The notes under the pieces are model-generated. The model made no database searches and was not told the origin of the DNA. It was given only the letters and a program-made list of their open reading frames with translations. Shown one piece after another: positions 9,221-19,719 of a stretch of DNA of 64,000 nucleotides (position 1 is the first letter of the stretch; the number at the start of each line of letters is the position of its first letter). The DNA is from Arsukibacterium indicum (lineage in GTDB: Bacteria; Pseudomonadota; Gammaproteobacteria; Enterobacterales; Alteromonadaceae), in the NCBI RefSeq assembly GCF_019100565.1, contig NZ_JAHRID010000006.1:202547-266546 (forward strand). The letters are read 5' to 3'. A program made the position numbers and the translations under genes.

Positions 9221-10494
9221 CAGGTAACCCTCACTGGTAATGGCTTGGTATTTTCATTCTTGCTGTAGAAAAACAATAAGACGAAGAACCCAAAATAAGT
9301 AAACGAGAAAATCTGAGCCAGCAAGGTATATACACCTTCAGCAGGCAGCACACCCAACACACCCAGGGCGACAAAGCTGATACAGAAATTAATCAGGTTA
9401 ACTTTGTGCAGGCCGCTGCGGTAACGCACTGAACGAACCTTGCCACGGTCCAGCCACGGTAACAACGCCAATGCCACAATGGCAGCAAACATTGCTACAG
9501 CTCCCATAAACGGGTGTGGAATTGCCCGCAAAATGGCATAGAACGGCGTAAAGTACCAAACAGGTGCAATGTGCTCAGGTGTTTTCAACGGGTTAGCCGC
9601 TTCAAAATTTGGTGGTTCCAGGAAATAACCACCGCCTTCTGGCAGGAAGAATATTACCCAGGCAAAAACTAACAGGAAGCCAGCGACGCCCACCAAGTCT
9701 TTTACGGTGTAGTAAGGGTGGAACGGAATGGCATCAACAATCACTTTCTTACCACCACGGGTAAAGTACTGGTGGAAGGTAAACTTTTTATCCGCTTCAG
9801 TTTGTTCAACCGTGCCATCGTTATCTCTCTTAATGTCGATACCGTCCGGGTTATTCGATCCTACTTCGTGCAGCGCCATTATGTGTAAAAACACCAGAAT
9901 AACCAGCACCAGTGGCAGAGCAATAACATGCAAGGCAAAGAACCGGTTTAAAGTGGCACCGGATATAACGTAGTCACCACGGATCCACAGCGTTAAATCT
10001 TCGCCGATAAACGGAATAGTACCGAAGATACCGATAATAACCTGCGCACCCCAGAAAGACATCTGGCCCCATGGTAATAAGTAGCCCATGAACGCTTCAG
10101 CCATTAACACCAGGAAAATTAACATACCGAAAATCCACAGTAGCTCCCGTGGCTTCTGGTAAGAGCCATACATCATGCCACGTAGCATATGCAGGTAGAC
10201 GACAACGAAGAAAGCTGAGGCACCGGTCGAGTGCATATAGCGAAGCAACCAACCATAGTCGACATCACGCATGATATATTCAACAGAAGCAAAAGCGCCC
10301 TCTGCTGACGGTTCATAATTCATGGTTAACCAGATACCGGTAACAATCTGGTTTACCAGGACCAGCATGGCCAGGGAGCCAAAAAAGTACCAGAAATTAA
10401 AGTTTTTTGGTGCCGGATACTGCATGACATGCAGGTTCATCTTATCCATAAAGGGTAAGCGGTATTCAATCCAGCTCATCAGATTTTTAAACAT
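9220..10494 (-). CDS. petB: Ubiquinol-cytochrome c reductase, cytochrome b
   Basis: Membrane core of bc1, carrying two b haems and the Qo and Qi sites. 424 aa with eight predicted helices. Haem-ligand histidines appear in HSTGASAFFVVVYLH and HVIALPLVLVILVFLH. The Qo-site loop reads PVWY, where mitochondria and alphaproteobacteria have PEWY; such variants are known in other proteobacteria. It overlaps petA and petC by 1 nt each, indicating coupled translation. Confidence 0.97.
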   Translation of the reverse strand: MFKNLMSWIEYRLPFMDKMNLHVMQYPAPKNFNFWYFFGSLAMLVLVNQIVTGIWLTMNYEPSAEGAFASVEYIMRDVDYGWLLRYMHSTGASAFFVVVYLHMLRGMMYGSYQKPRELLWIFGMLIFLVLMAEAFMGYLLPWGQMSFWGAQVIIGIFGTIPFIGEDLTLWIRGDYVISGATLNRFFALHVIALPLVLVILVFLHIMALHEVGSNNPDGIDIKRDNDGTVEQTEADKKFTFHQYFTRGGKKVIVDAIPFHPYYTVKDLVGVAGFLLVFAWVIFFLPEGGGYFLEPPNFEAANPLKTPEHIAPVWYFTPFYAILRAIPHPFMGAVAMFAAIVALALLPWLDRGKVRSVRYRSGLHKVNLINFCISFVALGVLGVLPAEGVYTLLAQIFSFTYFGFFVLLFFYSKNENTKPLPVRVT

Positions 10495-11084
10495 CAGACA
10501 GCCCCCTCATCTTCGCCAACCACAATGGTTTTGTCATCGATAAACATATGTGGTGGCACCACTAAATTGGTAGGTGCCGGCACGCCCTGAAATACCCGGC
10601 CTGCCATATCGAATTTAGATCCGTGGCAAGGGCAGAAAAAGCCGGCGCGAATACCCTCAACCTGAGCAGAGAAATCATTGGGCAGGTAAGTAGGTGAACA
10701 ACCAAGGTGGGTACAAATACCCACGGCAACGAAAATTTCAGGCTTAATCGAACGATGTTGGTTCTGAGCATACGCAGGTTGCTGCTGCACTTCTGAGCCT
10801 GGATCACGCAGCTTGCTTTCTGTTTCTGCCAGCTGCTGCAGGGTTTCTTCAGTGCGTTTTACAATCCACACTGGCTTTCCCCGCCACTCAACCCGAATTA
10901 GCTGCCCTGGTTCAAGTTTGCTTATGTCTGCTGTTACGGCAGCACCGGCTTGTTTAGCCCGCTCACTCGGATTCCAGGATGCAATAAAGGGTACAGCCAC
11001 TCCTACAGCACCCACGCCTCCCACTACTGAGGTAGCAATGGTAAGGAAGCGGCGGCGACCATGATCTACAGGCGCGTTGCTCAT
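10494..11084 (-). CDS. petA: Ubiquinol-cytochrome c reductase, Rieske iron-sulfur protein
   Basis: Rieske [2Fe-2S] subunit that passes electrons from quinol to cytochrome c1. 196 aa: a twin-arginine type N-terminus (GRRRFLTIAT) that also serves as membrane anchor, then the cluster ligands in CTHLGC (Cys124, His126, Cys129) and CPCHGS (Cys151, Cys153, His154). First gene of petABC, with a candidate promoter about 90 nt upstream. Confidence 0.97.
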   Translation of the reverse strand: MSNAPVDHGRRRFLTIATSVVGGVGAVGVAVPFIASWNPSERAKQAGAAVTADISKLEPGQLIRVEWRGKPVWIVKRTEETLQQLAETESKLRDPGSEVQQQPAYAQNQHRSIKPEIFVAVGICTHLGCSPTYLPNDFSAQVEGIRAGFFCPCHGSKFDMAGRVFQGVPAPTNLVVPPHMFIDDKTIVVGEDEGAV

Positions 11085-11172
11085 CCACTCATCTCCACAT
11101 TAAACGCTTAACTTAAAATAAATTTAAGCGGCTGAATTCCAGCAATTATTATAAGTTTAAAAAATAACGCCG

Positions 11173-11201
11173 ATCATAATGAAAAGCCCTGCTTTACACA
11201 A
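11173..11201 (-). promoter_or_regulatory. Candidate petABC promoter
   Basis: Minus strand: TTGTGT (11196-11201), 17-nt spacer, TATGAT (11173-11178). A 7-bp inverted repeat CGCTTAA/TTAAGCG (11105-11130) lies between it and petA. The rest of the 274-bp gap up to rpsI holds only the rpsI terminator. Confidence 0.5.
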
Positions 11202-11313
11202 GGTTTAAGGTGGGATCAATAACTAATATATCGGGATCCGGCCGGTTTAAACAGCAACAAAGCGTTACAGTTCAGGGCTTGCAGCCCTAATACATTTTAA
11301 AAACAATAAACAT

Positions 11314-11340
11314 AAAAAAACCCGGCATAAAAGCCGGGTT
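11314..11340 (-). terminator. Terminator of rplM-rpsI
   Basis: AACCCGGC/GCCGGGTT stem (11319-11340, 6-nt loop), followed on the minus strand by a U-run (A-run 11314-11320), directly after rpsI. Confidence 0.85.
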
Positions 11341-11358
11341 TCTGGTACCTGTAGCGAA

Positions 11359-11751
11359 TTAACGCTTTGAGTACTGTGGACGTTTACGTGCTTTACGCAG
11401 ACCCACTTTCTTACGTTCAACTTTACGTGCATCACGCGTTACGAAACCTGCTTTACGCAGTGCCGGACGCAGTGACTCGTCAAACTCCATCAGTGCACGG
11501 GTGATACCGTGACGGATAGCACCGGCCTGACCGCTGATACCACCACCTTTAACAGTGATGTAAAGGTCGAATTTTTCAACCATATCAACCAGTTCTAACG
11601 GCTGTTTTACTACCATGCAGGCAGTTTCACGGCCGAAGTACTCGGTCAGAACGCGCTGGTTGATAACGATGTTACCTGAACCAGCTTTTAAGAAGACGCG
11701 GGCCGTTGAGCTTTTACGACGACCAGTTCCGTAGTATTGATTCTGTGCCAT
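11359..11751 (-). CDS. rpsI: 30S ribosomal protein S9
   Basis: Small-subunit ribosomal protein, 130 aa, full length. The conserved N-terminus [14 protein letters not shown] and the basic C-terminal tail ending KRPQYSKR, which reaches the P-site tRNA, are both present. It follows rplM by 12 nt, the universal L13-S9 pair. Probably controlled from the rplM promoter and closed by the hairpin directly downstream. Confidence 0.99.
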   Translation of the reverse strand: MAQNQYYGTGRRKSSTARVFLKAGSGNIVINQRVLTEYFGRETACMVVKQPLELVDMVEKFDLYITVKGGGISGQAGAIRHGITRALMEFDESLRPALRKAGFVTRDARKVERKKVGLRKARKRPQYSKR

Positions 11752-11763
11752 GTTATGCTCCGA

Positions 11764-12192
11764 TTAAATATCTAAAATTTGCGGTTGCTGAGCAGTGTGT
11801 TGATGCTCTGCGCCAGCGTAAACTTTTAACTTACGGAACATAGCGCGGCCTAATGGGCCTTTTGGCAACATACCTTTAATAGCAGTTTCCAGAACCATTT
11901 CAGGTTTTTTCGCGATCAACTTCTCAAAGCTGATTTCCTTGATACCACCTGGGAAACCAGTGTGCGAGTAGTACATTTTGTCTTTCGCTTTGTTACCAGT
12001 AACCGTTACTTTCTCAGCATTGATAACGATGATGTAATCACCGGTATCTACGTGAGGAGTATACTCTGGCTTATGCTTACCACGTAAACGAGCAGCGATT
12101 TCAGTTGCGATACGACCCAGTGTTTTACCGTTTGCATCAACAACGTACCAGTCGCGTTCTACGCTTTCTGGCTTTGCAGTAAAAGTTTTCAT
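11764..12192 (-). CDS. rplM: 50S ribosomal protein L13
   Basis: Large-subunit assembly protein, 142 aa, full length. Family blocks seen: [28 protein letters not shown] and [10 protein letters not shown]. First gene of the rplM-rpsI operon, with a growth-rate type promoter upstream. Known in E. coli: L13 represses its own operon's translation; whether that holds here cannot be seen. Confidence 0.99.
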   Translation of the reverse strand: MKTFTAKPESVERDWYVVDANGKTLGRIATEIAARLRGKHKPEYTPHVDTGDYIIVINAEKVTVTGNKAKDKMYYSHTGFPGGIKEISFEKLIAKKPEMVLETAIKGMLPKGPLGRAMFRKLKVYAGAEHQHTAQQPQILDI

Positions 12193-12331
12193 CTAAACCT
12201 ATTCCAAATAAACTTAAGTTACACCTAACATTGCGCAGGGCTGTTGCTAACAATGTCGTAATCGCACCCCTTCGAGTACAAAAACTACCGGGCTAACGGC
12301 AGTATAAGGCTGTAACGTAGGCCGGGCGCGG

Positions 12332-12337
12332 ATTATA
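12332..12337 (-). promoter_or_regulatory. -10 box of the rplM-rpsI promoter
   Basis: Perfect TATAAT on the minus strand followed by a GC-rich discriminator (CCGCGCCCGG), as in stringently controlled ribosomal promoters. No good -35 is seen. The transcript leader would be about 130 nt, room for L13 autoregulation. Confidence 0.55.
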
Positions 12338-12408
12338 TATTAAACAATTACAAAGATCAGCCCTGTTACTGAAAAAATATCAGAAATGTTGCAGATTGTT
12401 GTTCTGGG

Positions 12409-13500
12409 CTATGGCAAATGAGGTGACGCCAGATAATCGCGCGATTGCATTTCCTGTAACCGGCTGATACAACGTTTAAACTCGAATTCCAGAATACCCT
12501 GGCTGTAAAGCTGCTCAAGTTCTACTTCGGCAGAAATAATCAGCTTAACCTGGCGCTCGTAAAACTCATCGACCAGCGCGATAAACCTCCGGCTGACATC
12601 GTCGTTGTGTCGCCCCATTGGCTTTACCCCGGCCAGTAACACCGTGTGATAACATTTACTCAGCTCCATATAATCGTATTGGCTGCGAGCACTTTCACAT
12701 AAGGTGTTAAAGGTAAACCAGACTATACCATCAGCCTCTGCGACAGCGCTGAGCTTGCGGTTGGCAACTTCTATCTGACAAGCAGTCTGACGAGGCTCTA
12801 CCGACAACGCCATAAAATACTGCTGCAGGTTTTGTTCCGCTTGTTCATCAAGTGGATAGTGATATATCTCTGCCTGCTCCAGCGTGCGCAGCCGGTAATC
12901 GATACCACTGTCAACATTGAAAATCTGACAATGCTGTTTAATCAGCGTTATTGCCGGTAAAAAACGGGCTCGCTGCAAACCGTTACGATATAAACCGTCA
13001 GGCTCAATATTTGATGTTGCAACCAGGGTAATGCCCCGGGCAAATAAAGCCTGCATCAGGGTACCTAAAATCATGGCATCGGTAATGTCCGATACAAAAA
13101 ACTCGTCAAAGCAAATAATATCGGTTTGTTGTTTAAAATTGTCAGCAACCTGTTCCAGTGGGTTTTTCACGCCTTTCAGGGCTTTCAGGTCTTCATGCAC
13201 CCGGTGCATAAAACGGTGAAAATGAATTCTCATTTTACGCTGGGTAGGTAAACACTCATAAAAGGTGTCAACCAGATAGGTTTTACCACGGCCCACCCCA
13301 CCCCAGAAATACAACCCGGTAAGAGGCTTAACCTCAGGGGTTCCGGATATCAGTTTCTGCCACCAAGACTGGCGTTGCGGTAACTTCTTCACAAAATCAT
13401 CGTAAAGCCGCTGCAGCTGCTTTACCGCATATTCCTGCGCCGTATCATGGTGAAAATCGGGTCTGGCTAAGTCTTGCTGATATTTTTCAGTTGGCGTCAT
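12409..13500 (-). CDS. zapE: Cell-division ATPase ZapE (AFG1-like)
   Basis: P-loop ATPase of the AFG1 family, 363 aa. Known in E. coli: ZapE binds FtsZ and is needed for division under low oxygen and at high temperature. Seen: Walker A GGVGRGKT (67-74), Walker B IICFDEFF with the following SDITDAM, and TSN as sensor. Cytoplasmic, no signal or membrane helix. Neighbour of divergent zapG, an arrangement common in gammaproteobacteria. Confidence 0.93.
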   Translation of the reverse strand: MTPTEKYQQDLARPDFHHDTAQEYAVKQLQRLYDDFVKKLPQRQSWWQKLISGTPEVKPLTGLYFWGGVGRGKTYLVDTFYECLPTQRKMRIHFHRFMHRVHEDLKALKGVKNPLEQVADNFKQQTDIICFDEFFVSDITDAMILGTLMQALFARGITLVATSNIEPDGLYRNGLQRARFLPAITLIKQHCQIFNVDSGIDYRLRTLEQAEIYHYPLDEQAEQNLQQYFMALSVEPRQTACQIEVANRKLSAVAEADGIVWFTFNTLCESARSQYDYMELSKCYHTVLLAGVKPMGRHNDDVSRRFIALVDEFYERQVKLIISAEVELEQLYSQGILEFEFKRCISRLQEMQSRDYLASPHLP

Positions 13501-13623
13501 GGTCTGTGATTAGAAACTTTATTGGTTTAGCAGGCAAAACAGGCGATAATAATAACATGCCTTACCACTCACGCTAAGAAGTTAAGGTACACTGGTTGCA
13601 GAATTTACTATTGAGGAGTTGAT

Positions 13624-14070
13624 ATGGATCTCACATTTGCCCTGGCGGGCCTGGCAGTTGGTTTGATTGTAGGGGCAATTCTGGCCAGGCTATACAGTTT
13701 AAAGCAGTTTAACAGCCACAAACTGCAGCAAGAACTGGACGCAAGTCGCCAGCAATTAAGCCAGTACCGGCAGGATGTCTCACAGCATCTGGATGTGACC
13801 AATCAATTAATGACTCAGTTGCAGGACAATTACTCCCGGATTGCCCGCCATGTGCAGCAATCCAAGATGCAGTTAGTTGAACAGCCTGCGGCAACCAAAA
13901 ATTCTGATTTAAATTACTTGTCTACAGATACCGCCGCCCATATTAAACAGTCATTGCATCAGATTGATGAAAAACGCCGGGTATATTCAGCTATTGATGA
14001 ACAGCCACGCGATTATTCCGGTGAAGCCAGCGGTCTGATTAAAGAGCGAAAAGTCAGCAAACCTGAGTAA
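13624..14070 (+). CDS. zapG: DUF1043 cell-envelope protein ZapG/YhcB
   Basis: 148 aa. A single N-terminal membrane helix (about 4-22, LAGLAVGLIVGAILARLY) is followed by a long charged coiled coil. Known of YhcB: an inner-membrane protein linked to division and to balancing peptidoglycan, LPS and phospholipid synthesis. The start has a good GAGG Shine-Dalgarno about 8 nt upstream. It sits between zapE and degQ as in Shewanella and relatives. Confidence 0.9.
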   Translation: MDLTFALAGLAVGLIVGAILARLYSLKQFNSHKLQQELDASRQQLSQYRQDVSQHLDVTNQLMTQLQDNYSRIARHVQQSKMQLVEQPAATKNSDLNYLSTDTAAHIKQSLHQIDEKRRVYSAIDEQPRDYSGEASGLIKERKVSKPE

Positions 14071-14103
14071 TACTTCGTTACAAAACGCCCGAAACTTAAC
14101 GCT

Positions 14104-14131
14104 GAACTTTTTCTACGCCATAACGTTCTTA
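14104..14131 (+). promoter_or_regulatory. Candidate sigma-E promoter of degQ
   Basis: GAACTT (14104-14109) and TCTTA (14127-14131) are separated by 17 nt, close to the sigma-E consensus GAACTT-N16/17-TCTGA. Control by envelope stress would suit a periplasmic protease. The -10 has one mismatch. Confidence 0.5.
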
Positions 14132-14162
14132 GTCGCATGCAAGTAAAGGAGACTATTACGCA

Positions 14163-15515
14163 ATGAAAATGAAATTGTCTGTGTTACATGCTGCCGTGCT
14201 GGCGGCAACTTTAGCGGTACCGGCAAGTTCTGTGCAGGCTGCCCTGCCTTTTTTTAATTCTGATAAACAGGAAATGCCGACTCTGGCGCCAATGCTGGAG
14301 AAGGCAACCCCTGCAGTTGTCCATATTTCGGTGGAAGGCAGCCGGGAAGTTCGGCAGCGGATCCCCGACGCCTTTCGCCATTTCTTCGGCCAGCGTGGTC
14401 AGGGCGAGTTACGTCAGGAACGACCATTCAGTGGTCTTGGTTCCGGGGTAATTATCGATGCCGGTAAAGGCTATATTGTTACCAATAACCACGTAGTACA
14501 GGACGCCGATAAAATTCATGTCCGCTTAAAAGATGGTCGCAGCTTTGACGCTAAAAAACTGGGCGCTGACCCACAAAGTGATATAGCCCTGCTGCAAATT
14601 GAAGCAAAAAATCTGGTACAAATTCCATTGGCCGACTCGGACAAGCTGCGGGTCGGTGACTTTGCTATCGCCATTGGCAACCCCTTTGGTCTTGAGCAAA
14701 CGGTAACCTCAGGCATTATCAGCTCGCTTGGCCGCAGTGGGCTCAATATGGATGGTTTCGAAGACTTTATTCAAACCGATGCTGCCATTAACAGCGGTAA
14801 CTCCGGCGGTGCCCTGGTAAACCTGCGCGGCGAGCTAGTTGGCATTAATACCGCTATCCTTGGCCCTAATGGCGGTAATGTCGGTATCGGTTTCTCCATT
14901 CCATCGAATATGATGAAAAATCTGGTTGATCAAATTCTGGAGTTTGGCGAAGTTCGACGTGGCAGCTTGGGTATCCGCGGATTGGATTTAAACGCTGAAC
15001 TCACCGAAGCAATGAACCTGAGTATTAGCAGGGGCGCCTGGGTAAACGAGGTCCTGCCTGATACTGCTGCGGCAGAAGCCGGCATCAAAGCCGGAGATGT
15101 GATTATCAGCATGAATGATAATCGTATTAATAGCTTTAACGAACTTAGGGCTAAAATTGCCACACTTGGTGCAGGGCGTAAAGCAGAGCTTGGTATTTTA
15201 CGCGATGGCAAAGAACGTAAAGTCAGCGTGACGTTGCGTCAGGCTGAACCTGCCCGGGTTGCAGCCAATGAACTTCATCCGATGTTACAGGGCGCCACAC
15301 TGAATAATAGCGACAAAGGCGTAGAAATCACTGAGCTTGCCAGTGGTTCAGTAGCAGAGCAGGTTGGTCTTCGCCAGGGCGATATTATTACCGGCGTTAA
15401 CCGGCAACGGGTTACCAACCTGGCAGAACTGCGGCGAATTCTGGAAGGCCGGCAAGGCGTTGCCGCGCTGTATATCCGCCGTGGCAATGATGACTTGTAC
15501 ATTCTGCTCAGATAG
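14163..15515 (+). CDS. degQ: Periplasmic serine endoprotease DegQ/DegP
   Basis: Degrades misfolded periplasmic proteins, 450 aa. Signal peptide 1-26 (ends VQA). Catalytic triad visible: His110 (NNHVV), Asp140 (SDIALLQI) and Ser214 (GNSGGALVN). Two PDZ domains follow (about 255-345 and 360-450). The length fits DegQ better than DegP, whose LA loop is longer. Upstream is a sigma-E-like promoter; downstream a 14-bp hairpin separates it from degS. Confidence 0.95.
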   Translation: MKMKLSVLHAAVLAATLAVPASSVQAALPFFNSDKQEMPTLAPMLEKATPAVVHISVEGSREVRQRIPDAFRHFFGQRGQGELRQERPFSGLGSGVIIDAGKGYIVTNNHVVQDADKIHVRLKDGRSFDAKKLGADPQSDIALLQIEAKNLVQIPLADSDKLRVGDFAIAIGNPFGLEQTVTSGIISSLGRSGLNMDGFEDFIQTDAAINSGNSGGALVNLRGELVGINTAILGPNGGNVGIGFSIPSNMMKNLVDQILEFGEVRRGSLGIRGLDLNAELTEAMNLSISRGAWVNEVLPDTAAAEAGIKAGDVIISMNDNRINSFNELRAKIATLGAGRKAELGILRDGKERKVSVTLRQAEPARVAANELHPMLQGATLNNSDKGVEITELASGSVAEQVGLRQGDIITGVNRQRVTNLAELRRILEGRQGVAALYIRRGNDDLYILLR

Positions 15516-15524
15516 ATGAAATTA

Positions 15525-15558
15525 GCTTAAGCAGTAGCTAAGTGGCTACTGCTTAAGC
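15525..15558 (+). terminator. Perfect 14-bp hairpin between degQ and degS
   Basis: GCTTAAGCAGTAGC / GCTACTGCTTAAGC with a 6-nt loop, just after the degQ stop. There is no good U-run behind it, so it may be a weak terminator, a transcript-end protector or an attenuator of degS. Confidence 0.6.
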
Positions 15559-15610
15559 ACAATAAGTGCTATGCTAGTTGCACTTATTGATATGTTACCA
15601 GACTGCTGCT

Positions 15611-16696
15611 GTGCGAAATTTTCTGCTATTCCTCCTTAAAAGTATTGCTTATGGCCTGGCGCTGGCATTGGTTATTTTATTGTTTTTGCCAAATGTAACA
15701 GGCATAAGCTTGCCTAGCTGGCAAAACAATTCTGAACAGGCAGAGCCGGCTCCGGTTTCTTATGCCCGGGCGGTAAGAAAAGCCGCTCCTGCCGTGGTAA
15801 ATGTTTACACCCGCAGCAGAGTCATTGACCCCCGTGGCTTTCAGCCGCGCTCTATTGAGCGCCAGGAACTGGGATCCGGCGTTATTATGAGTGCCAAGGG
15901 ATATATCTTAACAAATCATCATGTCGTATCGGGTGCGGACCATATCGAAGTGGCACTGCAGGATGGCCGTTGGCTGGAGGCAGTATTAATAGGCCAGGAC
16001 GTCATATCAGATTTAGCAGTGCTCTATGTCGAAGCTGACAACCTTCCCGTTATTCCCCAGGACACCGAACTCGACCCGCAAGTGGGTGATGTAGTGCTTG
16101 CAATAGGTAACCCACTGAATCTGGGGCAGACCATTACTCAGGGTATTATCAGCGCAAACGGCAATACTGGCCTGAGTTCGCGTGGCTATATCGATTTTAT
16201 GCGGATGGACGCTGCTATAAATAAAGGCAACTCTGGTGGTGCGCTTGTTAACACTAATGGCACTTTAGTTGGTATTAATGCAGCCGCGTTTCAGTTACAG
16301 AACCAGGAGATTCAGGGTATTTTCTTCGCTGTGCCCTACCAGCTGGCACAAAATATTATGCATAAACTGATTAAACATGGTCGGGTAACCCGCAGTCATT
16401 TGGGTGTATCCGGTGATGCGGTGGTTAATGCTGCCGGCGACAGACTGGTGTCAACCGGTCAGAAAATGTATGGTCTGGCACTAACTGCCATTAATCCGGG
16501 TGGCCCAGCCGACCTGGCTGATTTACAAATTGGTGATGTTATTCTGAAGATTGCCGGCGAGCAATTCTCTGACACCCGTCAGGCATTAAATCTGATTGCA
16601 GAAACTGCCCCTAACACTGAACTAATGCTGACCATTGATCGCAATGGTCAGATTATAGAAGTGCCTACAATTGTCCGGGAACTGCGTCGCGGTTAA
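15611..16696 (+). CDS. degS: Sigma-E stress sensor protease DegS
   Basis: Membrane-anchored periplasmic protease that makes the first cut in the anti-sigma factor RseA when misfolded porins bind its PDZ domain. About 361 aa from GTG 15611; an in-frame TTG at 15578 is possible, but the shorter form matches the usual DegS N-terminus (helix FLLFLLKSIAYGLALALVI). Triad: His104, Asp134 and Ser208 (LTNHHVV, SDLAVLY, GNSGGALVN). One PDZ domain. Neither start has a strong ribosome-binding site. Confidence 0.93.
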   Translation: MRNFLLFLLKSIAYGLALALVILLFLPNVTGISLPSWQNNSEQAEPAPVSYARAVRKAAPAVVNVYTRSRVIDPRGFQPRSIERQELGSGVIMSAKGYILTNHHVVSGADHIEVALQDGRWLEAVLIGQDVISDLAVLYVEADNLPVIPQDTELDPQVGDVVLAIGNPLNLGQTITQGIISANGNTGLSSRGYIDFMRMDAAINKGNSGGALVNTNGTLVGINAAAFQLQNQEIQGIFFAVPYQLAQNIMHKLIKHGRVTRSHLGVSGDAVVNAAGDRLVSTGQKMYGLALTAINPGGPADLADLQIGDVILKIAGEQFSDTRQALNLIAETAPNTELMLTIDRNGQIIEVPTIVRELRRG

Positions 16697-16710
16697 TGAC
16701 CCACGGCTTT

Positions 16711-18259
<1,549 letters not shown>

Positions 18260-18267
18260 ACTACACC

Positions 18268-18561
18268 TTAATCTGTTATCGGTAGCAGGCTTGTCACACC
18301 ACTGACTTTGGCTAACGCCAGTAATTGTGCCGGTACCTCAATGAATTCTAACTGCAGGTTCTGCTTACGAGCCTGGCCAAGCTGCTGGATTAACCAGGCT
18401 AATCCCGCTGAGTCTACATTGCTTAGGGCAGAAAAATCAAAGATTACCTTGCCACTGAGGCTATTTAACAGTTTAAAAGGTGAATATAGCATTAATGTGT
18501 CGCGATTCAGTTCACCACTGAACCGCAATGTATTTTCATCTTTAGCAATATTGAGTGACAC
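18268..18561 (-). CDS. mlaB: STAS-domain subunit of the Mla transporter
   Basis: Cytoplasmic STAS protein that stabilises the MlaFE ABC complex, 97 aa. I chose GTG 18561 (VSLNIAKDENTLRF) because it lies 4 nt after the mlaC stop and has a GGAG ribosome site 8 nt upstream; a longer reading from 18630 would overlap mlaC by 65 nt. The NVDSAGLAWLIQQ segment is the STAS phospho-acceptor loop region. Confidence 0.88.
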   Translation of the reverse strand: MSLNIAKDENTLRFSGELNRDTLMLYSPFKLLNSLSGKVIFDFSALSNVDSAGLAWLIQQLGQARKQNLQLEFIEVPAQLLALAKVSGVTSLLPITD

Positions 18562-18565
18562 GGTG

Positions 18566-19240
18566 TTACTCCGGCACTTTAATGGGTTCTTTTGATTTTT
18601 CCAGCAATAGCTCGGTAACCCGGGCGACACCCTGCTGCCGGATCAAGTTGCTCAGTTCAGCTCGTTTGCTGTCCAACAATGAGATCCCTTCTGCGACCAT
18701 GTCGTATACCAGCCAGTGCTCAGAACCACGATTGCGGCGCAGTTTAAAGTCGATGGTAATATCAGGCTTGCCCGGATCAATCACTCTGGTTTTTATGGTC
18801 ATAATGCTTTGGTTTTCTGGCGGCCGGGCTGGTTGAATAATGACTTTTTGATCACGGTAATAAGTTAATGCACCAGCATAAGAGGCAACCATATAGTCCT
18901 CAAAGGCGGTAACGAAATTTTCGAACTCTTCTTTTGGCAGCTCACGTAAATTGACTGAACGGCCAATAACCGTCAATGCCGCGTAACGGCTGTCGACATA
19001 AGGCACAAGCTCTTCATTAACAATGACCCGTAAATGCTCTTTATCCTTCGCAATAAGTTCCTGATCTCTGGCAATCCGCTGAAAGGTTTTGTCAGCTACA
19101 ACTTCCATCATTTTAAAGGGGTCGCTGTACTGCTCAACCTGTTGTGCCGCTGCGTTTTGTTCTGGCTCATTGCTAAACGCGGCGAGTGGTGCCGCCGCTA
19201 GTGCGACCAGTAATATGGCACTGCCCGATAATGTTTTCAC
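18566..19240 (-). CDS. mlaC: Periplasmic phospholipid-binding protein MlaC
   Basis: Shuttles phospholipid between the outer-membrane MlaA complex and the inner-membrane MlaFEDB complex. 224 aa with a signal peptide (about 1-22, LLVALAAAPLAAFS). The NTF2-like lipid-binding fold is recognised by family blocks (FENFVTAFEDYMVASYAGAL). Two nt downstream of mlaD. mlaA, the outer-membrane partner, is not in the window, as in many genomes. Confidence 0.93.
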   Translation of the reverse strand: MKTLSGSAILLVALAAAPLAAFSNEPEQNAAAQQVEQYSDPFKMMEVVADKTFQRIARDQELIAKDKEHLRVIVNEELVPYVDSRYAALTVIGRSVNLRELPKEEFENFVTAFEDYMVASYAGALTYYRDQKVIIQPARPPENQSIMTIKTRVIDPGKPDITIDFKLRRNRGSEHWLVYDMVAEGISLLDSKRAELSNLIRQQGVARVTELLLEKSKEPIKVPE

Positions 19241-19242
19241 GG

Positions 19243-19719
19243 TTAATTCCCCCGGTTAAATAAGAACTGGCCAATAAGCTCTTCCAGCACAATCGCAGAG
19301 CGCGTGTCTTGTATCGAATCGCCGTCAGCCAGAATTTCAACTGTTTCATCAATAAAGCCCGGTTGCAGGCCAAGATATTGCTCACCAAGCAAACCGGATG
19401 TCAAAATAGCAACTGAACTGGTTTCAGGAAAATTACTATACTGTTCGTTAATTTCCATTTTTACCACCGGTGTGTAATACACCGTATCCAGATCAATAGA
19501 CGCAACCCGGCCGACTACTACACCGCCCACTTTTATTGGCGAGCGAACCTTTAACCCACCTATATTTTCAAACTTAGCGTACAACACATAACTCTCACCT
19601 GAACCACTTACCCCGGCATTTGCAACTTTTAATGCCAGCATCAGAAATGCGGCTACAGCCAGTACAATGAAAGTGCCTACTAAAATTTCTATTTTCCGTG
19701 TGGTCATTTTATCCACCAA
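19243..19719 (-). CDS. mlaD: MCE-domain subunit MlaD
   Basis: Inner-membrane anchored MCE protein that forms the hexameric lipid ring of the Mla transporter. 158 aa: one N-terminal membrane helix (about 8-28), then one MCE domain ([29 protein letters not shown]). Overlaps mlaE by 11 nt. The length matches the short single-MCE type. Confidence 0.95.
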   Translation of the reverse strand: MVDKMTTRKIEILVGTFIVLAVAAFLMLALKVANAGVSGSGESYVLYAKFENIGGLKVRSPIKVGGVVVGRVASIDLDTVYYTPVVKMEINEQYSNFPETSSVAILTSGLLGEQYLGLQPGFIDETVEILADGDSIQDTRSAIVLEELIGQFLFNRGN

